A stretch of DNA of 7,899 bases from Rhodothermaceae bacterium (GCA_013003465.1 JABDIZ010000343.1:1-7899); one strand, 5' to 3'; counted from the stretch's first letter, positions 1-6,795 are shown. The notes: generated by a model from the letters alone, not told the origin. A program made the numbers and translations.

Positions 1-496
1 CCGCCACGGCGGAGAGCCGGGTGCCCTCCTCGAACGTCAGCGCGAGGCGCGCACGCGGGAGATCAAGCCGGGCCGCCGTCACGCCTTCGACGTCGTAGGG
101 CAACCGCTCGACGAGCCACACGCACGCCGCGCAGTGCACCCCGTCCACGAACAGCTCGCACCGCCGCCGCCCGGCACCGTCCTCTGAGGTTTCCGCCGCG
201 AGAAAACGCGGCGTATCGAGTTCGGCGACCTGGAGGACCTCGGGCGCCACGGGCCGCAGCGCCGGACGCGACCGGTCTACGGCGCGGAGCCGGTAGTAGG
301 TGCCGCCCAGGCCTGCCTTGGACAGCGCCTCATACACGACGGCGCAGCCGGTGCAACAAAACGCCGCATCCTCCCGCTTGACGGGGCGCGGCCCTACAGG
401 GAGCCCGCAGTGCGCGCATGGCGTCTCCGGCGCGACTCGAGTCGACTCCGGTGCGAGCACCGCACGGCGAGGCGTATCGACGGCGGCAACACTCAC
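1..496 (-). CDS. ccoI: CcoI/FixI-type copper-transporting P-type ATPase, N-terminal part (3' end outside window)
   Basis: Only the first 165 codons are present; the gene continues past the left edge. The protein opens with a cysteine-rich region typical of the CcoI/FixI family: CAHCGLP at residues 27-33, then FCCTGCAVVYE at about 46-56. A heavy-metal-associated domain follows with the metal-binding motif GVHCAACVWLVERLP at about 119-133. Membrane helices, the DKTGT phosphorylation site and the ATP-binding domain would lie outside. Known family members export Cu(I) across the inner membrane to supply the copper centre of cbb3 cytochrome oxidase. The chosen GTG start overlaps the stop of the upstream FixH-like gene as GTGA, and a GGA lies about 12 bases upstream. 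This overlap and the fixH-ccoI order fit a cbb3 assembly operon; ccoS may follow, but that cannot be seen. A general CopA is unlikely because CopA lacks the leading cysteine cluster. Confidence 0.92.
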   Translation of the reverse strand, partial: MSVAAVDTPRRAVLAPESTRVAPETPCAHCGLPVGPRPVKREDAAFCCTGCAVVYEALSKAGLGGTYYRLRAVDRSRPALRPVAPEVLQVAELDTPRFLAAETSEDGAGRRRCELFVDGVHCAACVWLVERLPYDVEGVTAARLDLPRARLALTFEEGTRLSAVA

Positions 497-708
497 TGAT
501 CATCGTCCGGGCTGTAGTCGGAGCCCTCGACGAGTTGCACGCCGCCGTCCGAGTTCGCCATGTAGGCTGTGAAGAGCGCCGCGCCTACACTCATCGCGAG
601 GAGGAGCACGACGAAGAGCGGCCACGCCACATGGGGCGGCACGAGCGGCGGCGGGCGCGTAGGGCCGACACTATGCGCCGATTGGCCGTTGGAGGGAAGC
701 GTATTCAC
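493..708 (-). CDS. Short FixH/CcoH-like single-pass membrane protein
   Basis: With the GTG start at 708 the product is 71 residues: a proline-rich N-terminus, one hydrophobic helix at about 29-50 starting with WPLFVVLLLAMS, and a short polar tail reading ANSDGGVQLVEGSDYSPDDD. The helix followed by a Ser-Asp-Gly-Gly...Val-Glu...Asp-Tyr segment resembles the start of FixH/CcoH proteins, in which a DYY-type motif follows the membrane anchor. Those proteins are usually about 150 residues or more, so this one lacks nearly the whole periplasmic domain. It overlaps the ccoI start by 4 bases, the position expected for fixH in a cbb3 assembly operon. FixH is thought to help cbb3 oxidase assembly alongside CcoI. 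The start is uncertain: an in-frame GTG at 780 would give 95 residues, and in-frame GTG codons occur nearer the helix. Position and motif support the assignment, but similarity rests on a short stretch. Confidence 0.5.
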   Translation of the reverse strand: MNTLPSNGQSAHSVGPTRPPPLVPPHVAWPLFVVLLLAMSVGAALFTAYMANSDGGVQLVEGSDYSPDDDQ

Positions 709-785
709 GATGGAGATCCGGTGATGCTGCGGGCAAAATGGTGCATCGCTCAGCCGTGCCTTGTCGGTACACCAACCCACCCCGC

Positions 786-801
786 GCCGGGCGCCCCCGG
801 C
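786..801 (-). terminator. GC hairpin after the PPK2 genes, possible weak terminator
   Basis: On the minus strand GCCGGG and CCCGGC form a perfect 6-bp stem around a GGCG loop, about 40 bases past the stop of the second PPK2 gene and before the FixH-like gene. No T-run follows it. It could separate the two transcripts or be a chance structure in GC-rich DNA. I saw no convincing promoter in the surrounding gap (709-840). Confidence 0.25.
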
Positions 802-840
802 CCACCGCGTAAGGGCAGCCCCTACACGCCCATAGCGCCG

Positions 841-1605
841 CTAGGCCTCGGGGCGACCCGGCCTGTCCACGGGTTCGGGTGGCGGCACGCCCAGTCCGGC
901 GCGAAGGCCCTTGGCGAGCGTGCGGAGTACCTGCACGCGGGCGTAGCGCTTGTCGTCACCCGCCACGACGGTCCAGGGGGCGCGGGCCGAGTGCGTCTCG
1001 GCCAACATCTCCTCGACAGCATCGTGGTAGGCGTCCCACTGCTTCCGGTTGCGCCAGTCCTCGTCGGTCAGTTTCCAACGCTTGCTGGGCGTGCGCTCGC
1101 GCGCCTTGAAGCGGCGGAGTTGCTCCTCTGGACTGAGGTGCAGCCAGAATTTGAAAATAAGTGTGCCGTAAGCGACGAGTTGTTCTTCGAAGGCGCGGAT
1201 TTCGCCGTAGGCGCGCCGCCATTCGTCTTCGCTCGCGAACCCCTCGACGCGCTCGACGAGCACACGGCCGTACCAGCTCCGATCGAAGACGGCGAGGCGG
1301 CCCGCTTCGGGAAGGCGGCGCCAGAAACGGTACAGGTAGTGGCGCCGCGCGTCCTCGCCTTCGGGCGGCCCGATGGGGTGCACGATGTACGCACGCGGGT
1401 CGAGCGGTGCCGTCACGTGGCGGATGGCGCCGCCCTTCCCCGCCGCGTCCCACCCCTCGAACACGAGGACGACGGGCCGCCGTTCGAGATGGATCGGGTA
1501 GCCGAGGGCCTGGAGCGCCCGGCGGTAGCGCACCATCGCCTTCTGGTAGCGGCGGGCATCGAGCGTGCGCTTCAGGTTCGTTTTGGCGAGGCTGGGGACT
1601 TTCAT
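841..1605 (-). CDS. ppk2: PPK2-family polyphosphate kinase, matching the C-terminal domain of two-domain PAP
   Basis: The product is 254 residues and belongs to the PPK2 family, which transfers phosphate between inorganic polyphosphate and nucleotides in the cytoplasm. Walker A is FEGWDAAGKGGAI (about 49-61), Walker B is VFDRSWYGRVLVERVEGF (about 106-123), and the lid region includes KFWLHLSPEEQLRRF (about 152-166). A conserved APWTVV follows at about 209-214, and the last 15 or so residues are proline-rich. The opening LKRTLDARRYQKAMVRYRRAL and the block from Walker A onward resemble the C-terminal half of polyphosphate:AMP phosphotransferases. The ATG at 1605 overlaps the upstream PPK2 stop as ATGA, indicating translational coupling. 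The frame stays open upstream to 2055, but that stretch is antisense-like sequence inside the other PPK2 gene and has no family similarity. AMP versus ADP preference cannot be decided by eye. Confidence 0.95.
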   Translation of the reverse strand: MKVPSLAKTNLKRTLDARRYQKAMVRYRRALQALGYPIHLERRPVVLVFEGWDAAGKGGAIRHVTAPLDPRAYIVHPIGPPEGEDARRHYLYRFWRRLPEAGRLAVFDRSWYGRVLVERVEGFASEDEWRRAYGEIRAFEEQLVAYGTLIFKFWLHLSPEEQLRRFKARERTPSKRWKLTDEDWRNRKQWDAYHDAVEEMLAETHSARAPWTVVAGDDKRYARVQVLRTLAKGLRAGLGVPPPEPVDRPGRPEA

Positions 1606-2315
1606 GCGGTATCGAGGCGCATTTCGAGCGCAGTAATGAGGGTCTGAAAGACGGTGTGCACGGCGTAGCGCGGGCACGTGGCTGGGACGACGGTCCAGGG
1701 TGCGTGCGGCACGCCTGTCCGCTCCAGCATCTCGTCGTAGACGTGCTGCCAGAGTGCGTAGCGACGGTGGTTCTGCCAATCCTCCGGCGAGACGCGCCAG
1801 GCTGTGACAGGATCGGCCGCCAACGCGGTCAGCCGTCGCTGCTGCTCCTCGGGTCCGATGTGGAGAAAAAATTTGACGAGGAGGGCGCCATCGTCCGTGA
1901 GCATCTGCTCGAACTGGACGATCTCGTCGTAGCCACGCTGCCAGGTGGGCTCGGGGACGAGCCGATCCATGCGCTCCACGAGGACGCGGCCGTACCAGCT
2001 CCGGTCGTAGAAGGCCCAGCGGCCGTGTGGCGGAATCGTGCGCCAGAAGCGCCACATCCAGGGCCGGTCCTGCTCAAAGGGCCTCGCCGCACGAATGGGA
2101 TGGACGGAGAAGCCACGCGGATCGAGGCGCTCAGTGAGCCGGTGGATCGTGGAGCCCTTGCCCGCGGCGTCCCAGCCCTCGAAGACGACCAAGACGGACA
2201 GTTCGGCCTCCACACTGGCTCGTTGCAACGCGGCGAGGCGCGTACGAAGCGCTTTCTTCTGCGCATCAAACTCCTCGGCCGAAAGGCTGTAATCCAGGGG
2301 TATGATCTCTAACAT
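1602..2315 (-). CDS. ppk2: PPK2-family polyphosphate kinase, matching the N-terminal domain of two-domain PAP
   Basis: This 237-residue PPK2 protein is a diverged paralogue of the next gene. It has Walker A EGWDAAGKGSTI (about 46-57), the DPRGFSVHPI stretch (65-74), Walker B FYDRSWYGRVLVERMD (about 102-117), lid-region residues KFFLHIGPEEQQRRL (about 148-162) and HAPWTVV (204-210). Its start, DYSLSAEEFDAQKKALRTRL, and the RPWMWRFWRTIPPHGRWAF block resemble the N-terminal half of two-domain polyphosphate:AMP phosphotransferases. As I recall that family, this half has often lost the Walker B Asp-Arg; here Asp104 and Arg105 are present, so the protein may be active itself. Its ATG lies 3 bases past the transporter's TAA, and its TGA overlaps the next gene's ATG, so the three are almost certainly co-transcribed. 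The two PPK2 proteins may act as a heteromer, which is inference. Confidence 0.94.
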   Translation of the reverse strand: MLEIIPLDYSLSAEEFDAQKKALRTRLAALQRASVEAELSVLVVFEGWDAAGKGSTIHRLTERLDPRGFSVHPIRAARPFEQDRPWMWRFWRTIPPHGRWAFYDRSWYGRVLVERMDRLVPEPTWQRGYDEIVQFEQMLTDDGALLVKFFLHIGPEEQQRRLTALAADPVTAWRVSPEDWQNHRRYALWQHVYDEMLERTGVPHAPWTVVPATCPRYAVHTVFQTLITALEMRLDTA

Positions 2316-2318
2316 GCC

Positions 2319-4058
2319 TTACGCCGATTCGAGCACGACGCCGTCCAGTTCGGGTACAGGCGGCTGTCCGTTTGGGCCGAAGTGGAGGTCGCGCTCGGCG
2401 GTATCCTTGGCGATCCGTTTGGCAAAGTAGTACACCCGCTTGAGGTACTCGATCAACTCCGACTCGAAGCGGTAAAGGCTGAGGCGGTCCGGCGCCTCGG
2501 CCGTGAGGCGCCGGGCGAGGTGAGCCTCAGCGGCGTCCGCGAGTTGCTGGATCTCGCCCTTCGCCCCGATGACCTGCCCGGCCATCCCGGCGTCTTGGGC
2601 GTCGAGCGCCTGGAACGTAAGCTGGACGGCCTCGGCGACACGGGTGTGGAGCGCCGCGAGCTTCTCGCGCGTCGCTGCGCTGACCTGCATCCCGGCCCCA
2701 AGCCGCTCCAGCCCCGCCCCCACCACATTCGTCTCGATCAGGTCGGCGATGTTCTCGATGTTGTTAGCTGCTTCGAGGTAGTCGAAGTGCTGCTCGGCCT
2801 GCGTCCGGTCCAGGTTCTTTTGTGCAAGGCGCCCGAGGTAGGTAACGATGGCACCGTGCAGTACATCCACCTCGTCGTCCCGACGTTCGAGTGCTTTCAA
2901 GTCTTCGACCTCCCCATCTAGAGCGATGGGAAGTGCCTCGCCAACCATGGTGTGGGCGCGCTCACCGAGGCGCCGGAGTTCCATCCGCACACGGTCGAGC
3001 GCGAGCGTAGGCGTGTCGAGCAGCAGCTCGTCGAGATAGCGCGGCTGGATGACGACGTCGGCGTCTTCAGGCTGGTCGGGGACGAGCCGCGTCACGAGGC
3101 GCGCCAGGAGCGTCGTGAACGGGAGAAAGAGGAGCGTGTTGGCGATGTTGAACACGGTGTGCGCATTCGCGATCTGGCGCGGCGTCTCGGCGGCCAGCCG
3201 GTCCACGCCCGCGAGGCCGGACGCCGACGGCGAGAAGGCTTGTACGAAATCCGCCAGATAGCCGATAAAGCCCACCCAGAGCACCACACCGAGCACGTTG
3301 AACAGCACGTGGATCATGGCCGCTCGGACGGCCTCGCGCGGCTTTCCGATAGCCGCCAGCAACGCCGTCACACACGTCCCCACGTTCGCCCCGAACACGA
3401 GCGCGATGCCCGCCTCGAGCGTGATGAAGCCCTGCGTGGCCAGCACGATTACTACGCCCGTCGTGGCCGATGACGACTGGATCACGGCCGTGAACGCCGC
3501 ACCCACGAGGATGCCGAATGCCGGGTTTGCCATCTGCTGCATCAGCGCGATGAACGGCTCGTAGCTGCGGAGCGGTCGCGTCGCGTCGCTCATCAGTTCC
3601 ATCCCGAAAAAGATCAGACCGAGCCCCATCAGCATGGTCCCGTACTGCCGCACACGCTCCCGCTTCGAGACGAAGAGAGCCGCAAACCCGACCGCCACGA
3701 GTATCAGCGCGTACTGCGTCACCTTGAAGGCCACGATCTGCGCCGTGATCGTCGTCCCCACATTGGCGCCCATGATCACGCCCACCGACTGTCCCATCGT
3801 CATCAGTCCCGCCGAGATGAACCCAACGACGAGCACCGTCGTCACCGACGACGACTGGATGACGGCTGTCACGAACGCGCCCGCAAAGGCTGCACTGAAG
3901 CGGTTGGTCGTGAGGCGGGCCAGCAGCGTTTTCATGCCACTGCCAGCGACCTGCTTGAGTGCGGCCGTCATCTGCTCCATTCCGAAGAGAAAGAGCGCGA
4001 GACCGCCCGCGAGGCCGATCATAATCGGCCAGGCGTCGAGGGCACGGGTGGGATCCAT
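2319..4058 (-). CDS. Na+/Pi cotransporter family protein with C-terminal PhoU-like domain
   Basis: This 579-residue inner-membrane protein belongs to the NptA/PNaS family of sodium-dependent phosphate transporters. The membrane part (about 10-325) contains the family's two inverted repeats: QSSSVTT (68-74) with GANVGTT (97-103), then QSSSATT (194-200) with GANVGTC (223-229). A cytoplasmic helical PhoU-like domain follows (about 345-555), including EAANNIENIADLIETN (429-444) and LIEYLKRVYYFAKRIA (535-550). The full-length two-part layout is common in bacteria. The second signature ends in Cys instead of Thr, probably a tolerated variant. It likely imports phosphate, or exports excess, while the PhoU part responds to phosphate status; direction cannot be read from sequence. 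Three bases separate its stop from the first PPK2 start, pairing transport with polyphosphate metabolism. A 79-nt gap lies upstream. The ATG at 4058 starts just before the first hydrophobic segment, with no clear Shine-Dalgarno sequence. Confidence 0.95.
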   Translation of the reverse strand: MDPTRALDAWPIMIGLAGGLALFLFGMEQMTAALKQVAGSGMKTLLARLTTNRFSAAFAGAFVTAVIQSSSVTTVLVVGFISAGLMTMGQSVGVIMGANVGTTITAQIVAFKVTQYALILVAVGFAALFVSKRERVRQYGTMLMGLGLIFFGMELMSDATRPLRSYEPFIALMQQMANPAFGILVGAAFTAVIQSSSATTGVVIVLATQGFITLEAGIALVFGANVGTCVTALLAAIGKPREAVRAAMIHVLFNVLGVVLWVGFIGYLADFVQAFSPSASGLAGVDRLAAETPRQIANAHTVFNIANTLLFLPFTTLLARLVTRLVPDQPEDADVVIQPRYLDELLLDTPTLALDRVRMELRRLGERAHTMVGEALPIALDGEVEDLKALERRDDEVDVLHGAIVTYLGRLAQKNLDRTQAEQHFDYLEAANNIENIADLIETNVVGAGLERLGAGMQVSAATREKLAALHTRVAEAVQLTFQALDAQDAGMAGQVIGAKGEIQQLADAAEAHLARRLTAEAPDRLSLYRFESELIEYLKRVYYFAKRIAKDTAERDLHFGPNGQPPVPELDGVVLESA

Positions 4059-4137
4059 GCAGTAAAGAAGTCAGATGGGAGGCTAGAATCTGGGCGATGG
4101 ACCATCACCGGAGGACCATTCCAGCCCTGTGGGAAGG
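4059..4137. other. 79-nt gap between CHAD and transporter genes, with short repeats
   Basis: This is the only sizeable gap inside the polyphosphate gene set. It contains the near-palindrome GATGG-A-CCATC at 4096-4106 and a 7-base direct repeat GGACCAT at 4099-4105 and 4113-4119, whose starts are 14 bases apart. It does not match the enterobacterial Pho-box pattern of CTGTCAT repeats as I know it. It could hold an internal promoter or operator for the transporter, or be plain spacer. No T-tailed terminator hairpin is visible. Confidence 0.3.
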
Positions 4138-5106
4138 TTAGGCAGCGGTAGGCACCGGCGCAAACAGGCGGTTCGGCGGCGATGGGAGCGCGACCCCGTC
4201 GAGGGGATGGATGGGGGCACCGTGGGCCTCAGCGAGCGCAGCCGCAAGGTACAGCGTCACCCGCCCGGCAAACGCGCCCGGCGACTCGGCGTAGCATCGG
4301 GCGCCGAGCGGCCAGATCGCCGATTGCAGGGCCTCGCGTCGCTTTCGCGCCAGACGGGCAACCGCGCGCGCCTCGTTTTTACCGAGACCAGACGCGGCGG
4401 CGATCCGCGCCAGTTCATCGAGATCGTGGTCGTCCCCGAGAGCTTCAGCGAGGCGGTCGAAGGCGCGGGCCGTCGGGCCGAGGACGAGCGGCCAGATGGG
4501 CGTGAGCACGCGGAGTTGGTAGCCGAGGTGCTTCACCTGTCGACGCCATGCGTGGAGGTCGTGAGCACGCCGACGTTCGACGGCCCGGCTGAGGCGTTCG
4601 CCGCCACGCCGGTAGGTCCACGCGAAGCCGCCGTGGAGGGCCAGCGCGTCGATCCCGGCAAGGGCGTCGCGGTCGAGGCGGAGGTCGGCCAGCTCAGTGC
4701 GAATGGCCTCAATGCCGTCGTCGGCCGTCAGGTCTATCCAGGCCGCCGCGTGGCGGGCGTCGAGTTCGGCACGGAGGGCACGAATTACGGATGGCTTCAG
4801 CGCTTTCTCCTCGGCGAGCCCATCGACGAGGGAGTCGGCAACCGCCGCGTCGCGGACGGGGCCGAGGCGACGCCCGAGTTGCCGTACAGCGTCGTCGAGC
4901 CTGTCGAAGTCATCCTGGGCGAGGGCGCCGCGTACCAGCCGAAGCACCGCACGCGCGCGTTTGAGCGCCTTCCGCGCTGTGTGGACGCTGTCGTCATCGG
5001 GCTTCTTCAGCGCCCGGCGCGCCCGGTTGACCTGGCTGCGAAATAGCCGCGCGACCTCGCGGTCGAGCGGGCGGTCGAGGCGCAGCTTGTAGGCGTCGGC
5101 ACTCAT
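4138..5106 (-). CDS. CHAD domain protein (polyphosphate-binding helical protein)
   Basis: The 322-residue product is a stand-alone CHAD (conserved histidine alpha-helical domain) protein with both internal halves. The first half has VHTARKALKRARAVLRLVR (about 41-59, His42) followed by LGPVRDAAV (81-89). The second has HDLHAWRRQVKHLGYQLRVL (about 182-201, His185 and His193) followed by LGDDHDLDEL (223-232). The histidines and many Arg/Lys residues form the basic surface that CHAD domains use to bind inorganic polyphosphate; some are found on polyphosphate granules. There is no CYTH triphosphatase domain, which some CHAD proteins carry. The ATG at 5106 was chosen because it overlaps the ATP-grasp stop as ATGA; a GTG at 5127 would add seven unconserved residues. 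The overlap implies production coupled to the ligase. Downstream lie a phosphate transporter and two polyphosphate kinases, so a polyphosphate role is well supported by domain and context. Confidence 0.93.
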   Translation of the reverse strand: MSADAYKLRLDRPLDREVARLFRSQVNRARRALKKPDDDSVHTARKALKRARAVLRLVRGALAQDDFDRLDDAVRQLGRRLGPVRDAAVADSLVDGLAEEKALKPSVIRALRAELDARHAAAWIDLTADDGIEAIRTELADLRLDRDALAGIDALALHGGFAWTYRRGGERLSRAVERRRAHDLHAWRRQVKHLGYQLRVLTPIWPLVLGPTARAFDRLAEALGDDHDLDELARIAAASGLGKNEARAVARLARKRREALQSAIWPLGARCYAESPGAFAGRVTLYLAAALAEAHGAPIHPLDGVALPSPPNRLFAPVPTAA

Positions 5107-6692
5107 AGTGTCGGGGTTTCGTCGCACGCGAGGTCGAGCGCCTCGACGGTCTCGTCGTAGAGCGCACGGGCCCGGGGGGGGCTGGTGGCGATGCAGAGAA
5201 CCCCAAGCTTACCAAACTGCGAGAGGGCCCCGATGAGGTGAAACACGACGCCCTCGCGCGTACCCCCGTGAAAGTGGAGCCGCCGTTCCACGGCGATGTC
5301 CACGAGGTCACGCGGCGTCAGGCCGCGGTAGCGTTCGCTGACGAGGTTGTCGGAGGCGAGATAGTAGAGGGCCTGTCCGCTGGGTGTTCGGTACAGGCCA
5401 CTGGCTGCGTCATAGGCGCCGTCGGTGAGAAACTCCAGCATGTCGTAGGGGTGCGTCGTGCCCCCCTTGCGGAGGTTGATCTCGATGGCGTAGTGCCGCC
5501 AGTTGGCGCCCTCCCGAACCGAGACGAAGTCGACACCGAAGCGCCCCAGGACTCCCTTCTCGGACAGCACCTTGGCAATGCGCTGCCCGGCATCATGGAT
5601 GGCCCGGCGGTAGACACCATCGGCGGGGAACGTGCAGCCGAGGAAGACCTGCCCGTTCGGCCCCCCGAGGAGTTGGTCGTGCGTCGAGATCACCATCGGT
5701 CGGCCGGCCGGGTCTACGCGGCATTGCACCGATGGCGACGCCTTCATCTCCCCGTCCACCCACGCCTCGACGATGCCACCCATCGCCGCATAACTCGCGG
5801 AGAAATGGTCCCACGTCTCCGTCGCGGCCTCGTAGCGGAGGCGCTCGGGCAACGCCTTCCGCACCCATTCGCCTAGGCTGCCATTTTCTGGTGCGCCCTC
5901 GAATGAAAAGACCGCATTGCCCTCACCGCTGAAGCCCTCTTCGAGCTTGACGACGGCCTTGCGGAGCGCAGGATTCCGGCGCTTCAGCGCGACGAGGGCC
6001 TCGGCGGCATCGTCCATGTCGCGGAGGTCTTCGGCTCCATCGGGAAGGAGAACACCCGCCTCGCGGAACGTTTTCCGGCTACCACTCTTGGTGCCGAGGT
6101 CGTTGAGCGCCGGATCGCAGGCGTAGAGCGGAATGTTCAGACGGACGGCGAGGGAGCGCTCGAGCGCCGTCGCATTGAAGCAGGTCAGGTGCGCTGACGC
6201 CGGATCGAGGATCGCCTCTCGGATGCGCCGGATGAGGCGCGGGCGCTCGAGGACCTTCTGGGTCAGGGGGATTTCGGATGCATCGTGGCAGGACAGGAGC
6301 AGCAGCCGCTCGCGAGCATGGACGCTCGGGATGCCGGGCAGCAGGTGGAGGTAGTAGTCGATAATGCCCGGCGCGATAGGCTGGCTTGTCACGAAGATGA
6401 GCCGCGTGTGCGGCATCCGCAGGAGCATCAACGTAAAGAGCAGCCGCTCCTCGTAGTGATGCACGCCGCTGATCTTCTTCAGCTCGTCCACCGGCATAGA
6501 GAGGCTGGGAACGACAACGACCGTGCGCGGGGCAAGATGGTCGGGGAAGATGCGCTCGAACTGGTCGCGGAACGAAGCCTGAAGCTCAGCGAACCGCACC
6601 CGCTCGGCCTCAGCGTCAAGCGGACCTTTCTCGACGCCACCCATCGTTAGAGCGGCGCTCTGCGTGTCGGACGAAGCGAACGGCAAGGGCAT
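5103..6692 (-). CDS. PGM1-like ATP-grasp ligase of unknown substrate
   Basis: The 529-residue product resembles ATP-grasp enzymes annotated as peptide ligase PGM1-related; PGM1 itself joins an amino group to a peptide in pheganomycin synthesis. Residues about 30-200 form an N-terminal alpha/beta region (VVVVPSLSMP, RLIFVTSQPI). The ATP-grasp core begins near KSGSRKTFREAGVLLPDG (202-219). VVKLEEGFSGEGNA (247-260) is probably the nucleotide-binding lysine and glycine-rich loop. GRFGVDF (383-389) and AIEINLRKGGTTHP (402-415) carry the likely metal ligands Asp388, Glu404 and Asn406. The last 90 or so residues (HLIGALSQFGKLGVLCIATS) fit the family's C-terminal domain. The reaction should be ATP-dependent ligation of a carboxylate to an amine or similar nucleophile; the substrate is unknown and no precursor peptide is visible. 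It is first in the polyphosphate gene set and overlaps the CHAD gene. The start is uncertain: an in-frame ATG at 6644 would remove 16 poorly conserved residues, and neither ATG has a clear Shine-Dalgarno sequence. I found no confident promoter in 6693-6767. Confidence 0.85.
   Translation of the reverse strand: MPLPFASSDTQSAALTMGGVEKGPLDAEAERVRFAELQASFRDQFERIFPDHLAPRTVVVVPSLSMPVDELKKISGVHHYEERLLFTLMLLRMPHTRLIFVTSQPIAPGIIDYYLHLLPGIPSVHARERLLLLSCHDASEIPLTQKVLERPRLIRRIREAILDPASAHLTCFNATALERSLAVRLNIPLYACDPALNDLGTKSGSRKTFREAGVLLPDGAEDLRDMDDAAEALVALKRRNPALRKAVVKLEEGFSGEGNAVFSFEGAPENGSLGEWVRKALPERLRYEAATETWDHFSASYAAMGGIVEAWVDGEMKASPSVQCRVDPAGRPMVISTHDQLLGGPNGQVFLGCTFPADGVYRRAIHDAGQRIAKVLSEKGVLGRFGVDFVSVREGANWRHYAIEINLRKGGTTHPYDMLEFLTDGAYDAASGLYRTPSGQALYYLASDNLVSERYRGLTPRDLVDIAVERRLHFHGGTREGVVFHLIGALSQFGKLGVLCIATSPPRARALYDETVEALDLACDETPTL
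5174..5181 (-). repeat. Run of eight C's (coding strand) near the 3' end of the ATP-grasp gene
   Basis: On the coding strand the sequence reads AGC CCC CCC CGG (Ser-Pro-Pro-Arg, about residues 504-507 of the ligase), containing eight consecutive C's. In the zero frame this includes C CCC CCC, which has the form of a -1 slippery heptamer. The -1 frame is open from here to the ATG of the CHAD gene. Polymerase or ribosome slippage could in principle join the two proteins. The tract is also a typical place for sequencing length errors. Confidence 0.6.
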
Positions 6693-6795
6693 ACGATGGA
6701 CGGCTCGTGCAGATAGACCTCAAGAACCCCCACGCGGACTAATCTGCGCTAGGGCACTTCCAGCACCGGACCGTAGGGTCCCCCCACCGGAGGAT

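Noticed and set aside
721..760. Bacteroidota-type promoter ahead of the FixH-like gene (CCATTTTG)
   Set aside because: It matches only the TTTG part of the TAnnTTTG element, and no properly spaced -33 element is present.
1602..1871. Programmed frameshift joining the two PPK2 proteins into one PAP
   Set aside because: No slippery heptamer is visible near the upstream stop. The T6 run (coding strand) at 1866-1871 is not a good -1 heptamer, and slippage there would discard the C-terminal third of the first kinase.
1265..2003. 17-base identical repeat CGGCCGTACCAGCTCCG at 1265-1281 and 1987-2003
   Set aside because: Both copies encode the conserved Walker B region (SWYGR) of the paralogous kinases, so shared ancestry and codon bias explain the match.
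1606..2055. N-terminal extension of the second PPK2 to 2055 (404 residues)
   Set aside because: The added 150 residues lie in another frame of the upstream PPK2 gene and have no family similarity; the ATG at 1605 matches the usual PPK2 start and overlaps the preceding stop.
418..2312. Long plus-strand open frames (418-1647 and 1161-2312) opposite the PPK2 genes
   Set aside because: They are antisense to two genes with clear family motifs, are rich in Arg/Ala/Gly with no recognisable domain, and are expected in GC-rich DNA.
5238..5876. Plus-strand open frame opposite the ATP-grasp gene
   Set aside because: It is antisense to a gene with conserved ATP-grasp motifs and shows no recognisable domain or start signal.
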